Under the pieces are notes generated by a model. That model had not been told where the DNA came from. It searched no databases and saw nothing but the letters and a program-made list of their open reading frames with translations. Made by a program: the position numbers and the translations under genes. DNA of 10,542 nucleotides, taken from contig JAJRTR010000126.1 in NCBI GenBank assembly GCA_024278215.1, forward strand, positions 1 through 10,542. Reading direction: 5' to 3'. Every line of letters begins with the position of its first letter. The stretch's first letter is position 1. Source of the stretch: a bacterium. Lineage in GTDB: Bacteria; UBP15; UBA6099; JAJRTR01. Below are positions 1-6,467 of the stretch, in pieces.

Positions 1-2
1 AT

Positions 3-1070
3 AACCTTACGCTCACACTTTCGTATGTACCCGGCCCGGTGCTGCGGGAAGAACTGGCCGTGCGGGGCGCGGTTCTGCGTGATCGCGATGTGGACGACAA
101 CCCGGATTTCGCGCGGCTCGACCCTTTCGCACAGCGCCTCAAGCGGATCGAGGAAGGAAAACGCGTGCTGCACGATGTCGTAGAACCGCAGTTCGTCGAA
201 GCGGTTTTCGAGCAGATGAAAAACATCCACAGCGCGGGTTTTATACTCAACGATGTCAAGTATGGCAACATTATAATCGAGGAAAACAGCGGCGAACCGT
301 TCTTTGTGGATTTCGAACTTTCCATGAACTGCACCGGGATGGGAAGCAGCAGTTTCAGAGTGTTGCGAGACCTGGACATCGAAGAATTCAATCTTCATTT
401 CGGTACGGAAAAACCAACATACAGAAGGATCAGGCAGCGCCTGGAAACCGGCTCGATCCCAATGCCGGAAAACTGGTACGCGCCTGTTTACATCGGTGCC
501 GGCATGAAGATCGGCCGTATGTGGGACCCCGACTCCGGGTGGGGAAGATGGCATTATATTCTGAAAGACAACATGCCGCCACTCGAGGGTGCGCGGGTAC
601 TCGATATCGGGTCGAACAATTCGTACCTCGCGCTCCTGATGCTGCAAAGCGGCGCGCGTGAAGCTGTCGGATTCGAGATAAACAGCGGTCGCATCGAGCA
701 GGGCGAATTCCTGAAATCGGCTCTCGAATGGAAAGACAACAGGAAGTATAACTTCAGGTATATTCAGGAAAGTATGGCCGATTTGCCGTCGATGGACCTG
801 GGGAAATTCGACATCGCAACCGCGCTCTGCTCGATATATTACCTTGACGACGAGTCTATCGACCGCGTCATCAGGCATATCAGCACCATATCCGAATATT
901 TCGTGGTTCAGTGCAACACGGCGCGCGATATCGGGCGGCAGGATCAGCATGCTTACGAAAAAGCCGGCGTCGAATATCTCACAGCGGCACTCGTGCGGAA
1001 CGGATTCCCCAATGTCAGAAAAATAGCGCCACGCGGCTATCCCAGACCGTTGCTGATTGGAAGCAAGTAG
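3..1070 (+). CDS. Kinase-like domain fused to a SAM-dependent methyltransferase, 5' end outside the window
   Basis: The reading frame is open to the left edge, and the residues before the first possible GTG (39) read as kinase sequence (YVPGPVLREEL), so the true start lies upstream. Numbering from that GTG, residues 60-95 hold a kinase catalytic loop, NDVKYGN (Asp72, Lys74, Asn77), and a metal-binding DFE (91-93) in place of DFG. This resembles small bacterial LPS/sugar kinases and atypical protein kinases. The ATP-binding N-lobe would be off the window. Residues about 145-343 form a Rossmann methyltransferase: SAM loop VLDIGSNNSY (187-196), acidic Glu213 ending strand 2, and a strand-4 motif at 257-270 (FDIATALCSIYYLDD). 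The approach sequence with tryptophans and PPLEG is reminiscent of DUF1698/CmoB-like methyltransferases. The gene ends at TAG. Phosphorylation plus methylation of a surface glycan is a plausible role but is inferred; the substrate is unknown. Confidence 0.8.
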   Translation, partial: NLTLTLSYVPGPVLREELAVRGAVLRDRDVDDNPDFARLDPFAQRLKRIEEGKRVLHDVVEPQFVEAVFEQMKNIHSAGFILNDVKYGNIIIEENSGEPFFVDFELSMNCTGMGSSSFRVLRDLDIEEFNLHFGTEKPTYRRIRQRLETGSIPMPENWYAPVYIGAGMKIGRMWDPDSGWGRWHYILKDNMPPLEGARVLDIGSNNSYLALLMLQSGAREAVGFEINSGRIEQGEFLKSALEWKDNRKYNFRYIQESMADLPSMDLGKFDIATALCSIYYLDDESIDRVIRHISTISEYFVVQCNTARDIGRQDQHAYEKAGVEYLTAALVRNGFPNVRKIAPRGYPRPLLIGSK

Positions 1071-1101
1071 TAATTAAGCTATTGTAATCGAGGGCGCTAC
1101 T

Positions 1102-2190
1102 TTATTTCGAGACCAGTATCTTTGCGTATTCTGCGGCCATTTTATCCCATGAAAATTCGGTTTCGACCCAACCCGGACCGCTTCGAGCCATTTCGTTTCT
1201 AAGGCGGCTGTCTTCGATTAATTCGACGATTTTTTCGGCGAACGATGCCGGGCTTCCTTCGACAACGAAGCCGGTCCGGCCGTGCGACACTGCTTCCGGA
1301 CATCCGGATTTGTTACCCACTATCACAGGCAGCGAACATGCCTGGGCCTCCAGTATCACCCTGGGCAGGCCGTCCGATGTGTCGTCGGGCGTGTGGTATA
1401 CAAAAATGTGAGAATCCCTGTAGAGCTGCTTCATGTTGTCGACATTGACCAGCAGCCGGATTCTCCGCGCGAATGCGCTCGAGCCGATCTTTTTTTTAAC
1501 TTGTTCAACATTATTGTTTCCACGGTCACCAGAAGCGGATACGGCGATTGTCAGAGTCGCGGTCGAGCAGGCGGCGACGATGTCGAACGCCTCGATAATA
1601 GTGAACAGCCCGTGTGTTTTCCTCGTAAAGTTCGCGTTTGACACTGTGAGTATGTGAAATTCGTCTACGGTATCATCGCGTGCACCGGCAGTGAATTCCC
1701 CCCTGTAGTCGATGCCGCATAGCACCGGGAAGATGCGGCGGCTATCGGCATAGCCATTGCGAACCATGAGCTCCGCGCCTTTGCGGCTGTTGGTTATTAT
1801 GAAAAGCGACCTGTTGAAAACAAACAGATAGGCGGCCCGGAATATCTTTTTCATCAGACCGCCGAGCGCGCGTCCCTCCGCCCTCGTTGCAATGTCGTCT
1901 TCAAACCATGCGACAAGGTGTATTCCGAACCGGATTCTTCTCAGCAACGCCATCACAGCGCCTGTCACCACCGGCTTCAAGTACGACTCTTCTCCGAACA
2001 GATATACGTCGCATTTGTTCGTCGAAAGCGTTCTATATAAGTTGAAAGGTGAGTTCTTCTCAAGTTCAATATAATCCGTCGACAGGTCCTCTGAACTGAA
2101 AGTCAACACTTCGATACCCTGGCAACCGTTCAGGCTGCCGCTCAGGTTCTCCGCTACTTCCGCTCTGAATTCGACAAGTCCTACACGCAT
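1102..2190 (-). CDS. Glycosyltransferase family 4 (GT-B fold)
   Basis: This is a predicted retaining sugar transferase using a nucleotide-sugar donor on the cytoplasmic side of the inner membrane. From the ATG at 2190 it has 362 residues, normal for GT4. The N-terminal half opens with a Rossmann strand (MRVGLVEF) and binds the acceptor. The C-terminal half carries the donor site: a TVSNANFTRKTHG segment (about 183-194), then DGLPRVILEA, which is the E-x7-E signature with the first Glu replaced by Asp (Asp273, Glu281). It is followed by CSLPVIVGNKSGCPEAV and the usual TGFVV loop. A GTG nine bases further upstream (2199) is an alternative start. A GGGTG sits 7 bases before the GTG and an AGAG 8 bases before the ATG, so the start is not settled; I prefer ATG because homologues usually begin with MRV/MKI. 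The gene converges on the kinase/methyltransferase gene with 31 bases between stops. The acceptor is unknown. Confidence 0.88.
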   Translation of the reverse strand: MRVGLVEFRAEVAENLSGSLNGCQGIEVLTFSSEDLSTDYIELEKNSPFNLYRTLSTNKCDVYLFGEESYLKPVVTGAVMALLRRIRFGIHLVAWFEDDIATRAEGRALGGLMKKIFRAAYLFVFNRSLFIITNSRKGAELMVRNGYADSRRIFPVLCGIDYRGEFTAGARDDTVDEFHILTVSNANFTRKTHGLFTIIEAFDIVAACSTATLTIAVSASGDRGNNNVEQVKKKIGSSAFARRIRLLVNVDNMKQLYRDSHIFVYHTPDDTSDGLPRVILEAQACSLPVIVGNKSGCPEAVSHGRTGFVVEGSPASFAEKIVELIEDSRLRNEMARSGPGWVETEFSWDKMAAEYAKILVSK

Positions 2191-2265
2191 CGCACACACT
2201 CTGTTTCACCCGGTGGTTTTTCGCAGCATACAATTCACCGGTGCTTTATTCCGGCATGGCACATA

Positions 2266-2294
2266 ATTATAGCTGAACTTTTGCATTTTTATAA
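2266..2294 (-). promoter_or_regulatory. Predicted sigma-70-like promoter of the GT4 gene
   Basis: On the minus strand there is a perfect TATAAT (2266-2271), with TTATAA (2289-2294, four of six matches to TTGACA) 17 bases upstream. Transcription would start near 2260, giving a leader of about 70 bases to the ATG at 2190. The -35 lies in the palindrome TTTTTATAAAAA (2286-2297), an A/T-rich tract that would suit an UP element. The call rests on motif matching only. Confidence 0.5.
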
Positions 2295-2351
2295 AAAAGA
2301 ACCGAAATTCCATCTCCACGAAATAATGATAGAGAAGTTATCCGCCCGGTC

Positions 2352-2367
2352 TTGACCAATCGGTCAA
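2352..2367. promoter_or_regulatory. Perfect 16-bp dyad, candidate operator for the reductase gene
   Basis: TTGACC-AATC-GGTCAA is a perfect inverted repeat (6-bp arms, 4-bp gap) 78 bases before the reductase ATG. Its overall size equals a CRP/FNR-class site (TTGAC-N6-GTCAA), and a TetR-type operator is also possible. The left arm itself matches a -35 box (five of six to TTGACA), but the sequence 17-18 bases downstream (TTAGTC/TAGTCT) is a poor -10. A repressor that blocks RNA polymerase would fit this overlap; this is inference. Confidence 0.4.
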
Positions 2368-2444
2368 ATATGTGTTAGTCTATTAAGACACTTGCAATTA
2401 TATGTCAGGCTGCGAGCAGTGCCACTACATATCAGGAGTCACGA

Positions 2445-3767
2445 ATGAAGAAGACAAAAGAGGACAAATGTGATGCGTTGATCGTGGGCGCCGGTGTTGT
2501 CGGTTCATACCTCGCGAGAAGGATTGCGGAGGAAGGCCACAAAGTTATTATTGTGGATAAAAGGAGCAGGGCCGAACTCGGCGGCTGGAAAAACAGCGGA
2601 CACAATATCGACAAGGACGTCTTTAAAAAGCTTCCTGTCGAGCCGCCGGCGGAATCGGAAATCGGTGCGCAGGTGGAATATGCGGAGTTTCGCGGGCCGA
2701 ACACTCATTTTAAGTTTCGCCTGCCCATGTACAATGTGCGGCTGGGGCTTTTCACGCGGCGAATCCTGGACGATGCGATGGACGCCGGAGCGAGTTTTCA
2801 GGGTGGAGTCGAGTGTCTCGGCGCGGAAATCGAAGACGGCTGTGTGGTGGGGATAAAAGCCCGCAAGGAAGGTGGCGATGTATCTTATCGCGCGAAGCTG
2901 GTTGTGGATGTCAGCGGTATATGTGCAGTAGTGCGCAACAGTCTCCCGGATGAATTCGGAATCGACAAAAAAATGACGCCGTTCGATTATCTGAATGTTT
3001 ATTCCGAGGACCGCAAAGTCGACCCCGCGCATTGGCCTGTTCCGTTCACATATCATTCCGTGATGCAGGGCTGGAGCGGTTCGAGGCGTCCCGGGGTCAT
3101 AGGGCTGGGGCTGGGGCGTTTTGGATACACGGGAGAAGACCCGGCGGAGGCGTGTCGCGCGCTGGCCCGGCAGGCGCTGAGTGTGCCGGGCGAAGTGATA
3201 TTCAAGACGAGGGCAAGGGTGCCGGTAAGACATCCGCTGCACAAGCTCGCGGCACCGGGTGTTATGATATTGGGCGATGCCGCGTATCAGGGGAAACCGC
3301 TTAACGGTGAAGGCCTGAGCGTCATGCTCTACGCGGCCGAGACAGCTGCCGGTGTCGCCGCCCGCGCTCTGGCAAACGATGATGTGTCGGAAGAATCGCT
3401 ATGGGACTATTCGTATCGTTACCAGCGAAAGTGGGGAAAGCGGTTCGCGCCGATTCACCGGTTGCGCTATGAGCTTTCCCGATTCAGCAAAGAGGAGCAG
3501 GCATTCACAATGGGGTTGGGGCTCTATGGGCCTGAGGAAATGAGTTCGATAATGCTCGACGGCAAACTCGAAATATCAGCTCTGCAACTTGCGAATAAAG
3601 TCCGAAATGGATGGAAGGCGATTTTCAAACCTGATCTCGTTATTCGGCTCGCACGCGCTTCGCTACAGGGCTCGAAGCTGACGGAACTATACAGACAATA
3701 CCCTCGGAAGCCGGCGGATATTACAGATTGGGCCGCGGAAGCCGATCATCTTTTCCGGCATGATTGA
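2445..3767 (+). CDS. FAD-dependent oxidoreductase, geranylgeranyl reductase family
   Basis: This 440-residue flavoprotein has the p-hydroxybenzoate hydroxylase/geranylgeranyl reductase fold. Seen directly: an N-terminal dinucleotide-binding motif GAGVVG (15-20) after a hydrophobic strand, with Asp38 ending the second strand (VIIVDKR) to hold the ADP ribose of FAD; a middle VVDVSG segment (153-158); and the second flavin motif ILGDAA..GKPLNGEGLSVMLYAAE (275-299), the GDA-x-PxxGEG-type signature of this family. No membrane span is evident. Family members reduce isoprenoid double bonds (chlorophyll phytyl chains, archaeal lipids, polyprenols, quinone side chains), and others are halogenases or hydroxylases, so the substrate here is open. 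The start is well supported: AGGAG (2434-2438) lies 6 bases before ATG. The gene is divergent from the GT4 gene and convergent with the LptC/OstA gene. With surface-lipid genes nearby, a role in polyprenyl or lipid maturation is reasonable but unproven. Confidence 0.82.
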   Translation: MKKTKEDKCDALIVGAGVVGSYLARRIAEEGHKVIIVDKRSRAELGGWKNSGHNIDKDVFKKLPVEPPAESEIGAQVEYAEFRGPNTHFKFRLPMYNVRLGLFTRRILDDAMDAGASFQGGVECLGAEIEDGCVVGIKARKEGGDVSYRAKLVVDVSGICAVVRNSLPDEFGIDKKMTPFDYLNVYSEDRKVDPAHWPVPFTYHSVMQGWSGSRRPGVIGLGLGRFGYTGEDPAEACRALARQALSVPGEVIFKTRARVPVRHPLHKLAAPGVMILGDAAYQGKPLNGEGLSVMLYAAETAAGVAARALANDDVSEESLWDYSYRYQRKWGKRFAPIHRLRYELSRFSKEEQAFTMGLGLYGPEEMSSIMLDGKLEISALQLANKVRNGWKAIFKPDLVIRLARASLQGSKLTELYRQYPRKPADITDWAAEADHLFRHD

Positions 3768-3828
3768 TCCGCTGCGTATCTTTTCGCTTATCAGCAATTT
3801 CGTGGCCGATTAAGAAACTGTATACCTG

Positions 3829-6462
3829 TCACTTCGTTTCTTCGACTTCCGCTTCGCCATGCTTGATCTCGAAAGCTTCAAGTGTTTTTTCGTTGCCGTC
3901 GTAAACGACGCGCTCCGCGCTGAGTGTGCGGCCTTTTTCATCTTTATATTTCACATTACCTTCGAGAATCGTTTTCTTTGTTATCCCGAAACGCCACATC
4001 CTGTCCGCCGTGGCCCGCGCCCGGCCCTGTACTATCCGGACATTGCCTTCGAGCAACAATTTCTTCTCGTCTTTTCCATACAGTGATTCGAGCCTGTCGG
4101 CAGTGATCTCGACAGCTCCCGCGAGCCGTTTCTTTACTTCCCCCTCGGCATCATTATCAATGAAACCTTCATCGAAAAGCCACCGGCCGCTGCTTTGCGC
4201 AACATAGACATTGCCTTCGGCTACCAGCCGTTTCGCCCGCGTGTCGACTTCGAGACTGTCCGCTCTCAGCTGCTTCAGAGGCTGCTTCACCAGCACATTG
4301 TCCTCGAAGCGCACAAAGCCCGCCTCTTCATTCATGAGCGCTTTGCCGCATGTAATATCTGTCGGTTTTCCGGCGATTCTACGGGCGTCCTCATCCACAT
4401 CGCCGAACCACCCGTACTTATCGAGCCAGCCGCCGCCCTCCTGGTGGAATATGACATCGCCGGTGAAAATGTATTCCTTTTTCAGCCTGTCGATATCCAG
4501 CCGGTCCGCTATGCTCCAGCGGGGCGGACCATCGTCCGCCGCCCTGAGCCGCACACGCCCGCCGGCCTCTCCGGTCGCGGTGCCTTTTTTCTTTTCCCAG
4601 TAGTATTTGAGCGTGTCCGCCTCGAGTTCGAAAGGTTCTCTTCCGGATTTTACGCCAGTCTCAGGCACGCCTTTATCCTTCATTAAAACATTTCCTGTGA
4701 AAACAGCGTATTTCTCTTTTGTGTCGGCGTAAACAGTGTCGGCTGTTATCTCGGTTTCAGGGTCTTTGAGGATCACGCTGCCTGTGCCGGAAGCCGTGTC
4801 GCCGGTGTAATCGACCAACATCGTATCCGCATCGAGCTCGATGTCCCTGTAGAGCACCCGCGCGCGCGCATTTGCATATACACGGTCGGCTTTTTCGTCA
4901 TACGTTATATCGTCGGAAAATACGCGCGCCCGCTCGACAGGCACAGTGCCGGACGCAACTGTCTCGCCGCCTTTTCGCTCCGCATAAACAGTGTCCAGCT
5001 CCTGTGCGGCGTCCTTGTCCACATCCATCTCCACGTAGGCTTTGCCCAGCGCTTCAAACTTCTTTTTCTCTTCGTTGTATTTAAACATGTCGGCGGTGAT
5101 TTTTTTATCGTCCTCGATTGCCACAGGCCCGCCGTACACCGTCCACACGCCTTCTTCGCCTTTGTAGACGGCTTTCGAGCCGAGCAGCCTGCGGTCCTTC
5201 TGCTCGACGATCACATCGCCAGCCGCCGCGAGGTCTTCCGACTCGAAGTCCATCTCCATCGTTTTGCATCTGACCACAGTATCCTGCCGGGCGATTTCTT
5301 TTGTCTTGTCGCCGGCGTCTTCCCTTACAATCCCTTCGTCTTCGAGCCACTTTCCTTTATCCTGGTGCAGCCGCACACCGCCGGACAGAAAAGCCGTGTC
5401 GTTCTTCGAGTCGAGAAAAGCCCTGCCGGAGTTTAAGTCGAGATTATCCTGGTACATCAACATCGGCCCGGGGACCTCGACGTGGCCTTTCTTCCAATAG
5501 TAATAGACTTCCTGAGTCTCGATTTTCGTGTCGCGTTTTTTCAGAGCCGCCGCCGCATCGGCACGCGCGGCCTCCGGGATTTTCGCCTTATCTGCCTCCG
5601 GTTCGCCTTTTTTAACAATATGTACGTCACCGACAGCGCGGGCGTATTTCCTGGCGAAATCCATATACATCTCGTACGACTCGATGTAAAATTTTTCGCC
5701 CGTCAGCGTGACTTTAGGATTGCTGTCATAGCTCATGATCTCGCCCGGCATACGGATTATCTTCCAGCCGGTTTTCGGGAAGCAGCGCATGAACTTCGTC
5801 TTGCCTGAATATTCGATCTCGCCCGCCCGCAACACGAGTTTCTTCAGGTTTTTTTCCTCGATACCCGATTCCGCAATCTCTTTTTTTGTCTTCTTCGAGC
5901 CCGATTCGTTTATGTCCGGAACCTCGACGACAACATCATTTTTCAGCGTCATATCGTCAAGGTCTTCGCCCGTAGCGGTCAGCTCCCGGGCCGAGTATGT
6001 GTTGCCGTCCATTCGCAGTTTAAGCGGGGTGGGTATGAAGAGTTTGTCGGGCTTGCCGTACCACTCGACGCGTTGCGTGCGGAAGTAGTCGCCGTTGTCC
6101 GAGTCAAACATTATGTTGCCTTCAAGCACCACTTCGTCGGTCTCGCTGTTGTATGTGCCGCGCGCCGCGCTGAAGACGAACGGCGGTTTGTCTTTGCGAT
6201 AGTAAATGCCTTTATATATATTCTTTAGATCGTGCCGCTTGCCGTCTTTGCCGACGGTTATCTCGTCCGTCCACACTTCCCACTTCAGCTTCTCTTTTTT
6301 GAGTATCCTTATATATGTGCCTTCGAGTGTGAATGACTCTCTGTCGTGGGTAATATACTTATCGACGTCAATGACGAATGCAGCGATCAGAAAAGCGATA
6401 ATCAGCGCGAAGAAAGCGCCGAATGAAAACTGCCTCAGTTTTTCAAGACTTTCGTATTCCAT
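3829..6462 (-). CDS. Membrane-anchored LptC/LptA (OstA)-like fusion protein with about 15 beta units
   Basis: This 877-residue protein probably carries LPS or a related lipid from the inner membrane across the periplasm. Residues 1-12 are short and basic, 13-31 form one membrane anchor, and the rest is predicted periplasmic. Residues about 40-182 look like LptC, with beta strands such as FVFSAARGTYN and VVLEGNIMFDSDNGDYFRTQ. From about 205 to 865 there are roughly 15 repeating strand pairs of the OstA type, 'I-T-A-D-x-L ... (E/T)GNVxV', clearest at 572-597, 732-756, 786-812 and 847-865. E. coli LptC and LptA are each about 190 residues and separate, so this chain is far longer and seems to combine them. 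Three W-L inserts interrupt the repeats (see repeat entries). It is the second gene of a unit: its ATG lies five bases after the TGA of the membrane glycosyltransferase-like gene, without a visible Shine-Dalgarno sequence, which suggests translational coupling. Family assignment is firm for OstA-like repeats; a single-chain bridge is inference. Confidence 0.85.
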   Translation of the reverse strand: MEYESLEKLRQFSFGAFFALIIAFLIAAFVIDVDKYITHDRESFTLEGTYIRILKKEKLKWEVWTDEITVGKDGKRHDLKNIYKGIYYRKDKPPFVFSAARGTYNSETDEVVLEGNIMFDSDNGDYFRTQRVEWYGKPDKLFIPTPLKLRMDGNTYSARELTATGEDLDDMTLKNDVVVEVPDINESGSKKTKKEIAESGIEEKNLKKLVLRAGEIEYSGKTKFMRCFPKTGWKIIRMPGEIMSYDSNPKVTLTGEKFYIESYEMYMDFARKYARAVGDVHIVKKGEPEADKAKIPEAARADAAAALKKRDTKIETQEVYYYWKKGHVEVPGPMLMYQDNLDLNSGRAFLDSKNDTAFLSGGVRLHQDKGKWLEDEGIVREDAGDKTKEIARQDTVVRCKTMEMDFESEDLAAAGDVIVEQKDRRLLGSKAVYKGEEGVWTVYGGPVAIEDDKKITADMFKYNEEKKKFEALGKAYVEMDVDKDAAQELDTVYAERKGGETVASGTVPVERARVFSDDITYDEKADRVYANARARVLYRDIELDADTMLVDYTGDTASGTGSVILKDPETEITADTVYADTKEKYAVFTGNVLMKDKGVPETGVKSGREPFELEADTLKYYWEKKKGTATGEAGGRVRLRAADDGPPRWSIADRLDIDRLKKEYIFTGDVIFHQEGGGWLDKYGWFGDVDEDARRIAGKPTDITCGKALMNEEAGFVRFEDNVLVKQPLKQLRADSLEVDTRAKRLVAEGNVYVAQSSGRWLFDEGFIDNDAEGEVKKRLAGAVEITADRLESLYGKDEKKLLLEGNVRIVQGRARATADRMWRFGITKKTILEGNVKYKDEKGRTLSAERVVYDGNEKTLEAFEIKHGEAEVEETK
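4093..4191 (-). repeat. W-L insert, copy 3, in the LptC/OstA fusion
   Basis: Residues 758-790 hold SGRWLFDEGFIDNDAEG, then VKKRLAGAVEITADR. It is 82 residues after copy 2 and follows the strand GNVYVAQS. It is closest to copy 2 in its RLAG/RIAG and (D/E)IT ending, suggesting these two share a more recent duplication. Confidence 0.6.
4339..4437 (-). repeat. W-L insert, copy 2, in the LptC/OstA fusion
   Basis: Residues 676-708 hold GGWLDKYGWFGDVDEDARRIAG, then the beta unit DITCGKALM. It follows FTGDVIFHQ, which resembles the strand before copy 1 (VRLHQD). It lies 307 residues after copy 1, measured from tryptophan to tryptophan. Confidence 0.6.
5263..5361 (-). repeat. W-L insert, copy 1, in the LptC/OstA fusion
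   Basis: Residues 368-400 hold GKWLEDEG followed by an acidic stretch, then KEIA and a return to a beta unit (VVRCKTMEM). The shared pattern with copies 2 and 3 is G-x-W-L-x3-G, then Asp-rich residues, then K/R-x-(I/L)-A. It follows the beta unit ending in GGVRLHQD. Confidence 0.6.
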
Positions 6463-6467
6463 ATTAT

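Noticed and set aside
39-41. GTG as the real start of the kinase/methyltransferase gene
   Set aside because: The frame is open to the window edge and the upstream residues continue as kinase-like sequence, so the gene starts outside the window.
1065-1102. Bidirectional terminator between the two convergent genes at the left
   Set aside because: AAGTAG and CTACTT can pair but the loop is 26 bases and the stem is weak, so a terminator is not supported.
2505-3242. Minus-strand open frame of 245 codons inside the reductase gene
   Set aside because: The plus-strand flavoprotein motifs are unambiguous; the antisense frame is Arg/His-rich with no recognisable domain.
4195-4686. Plus-strand open frame of 163 codons inside the LptC/OstA gene
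   Set aside because: It is antisense to a clearly coding, repeat-bearing gene and shows no family resemblance; it arises from codon bias on the other strand.
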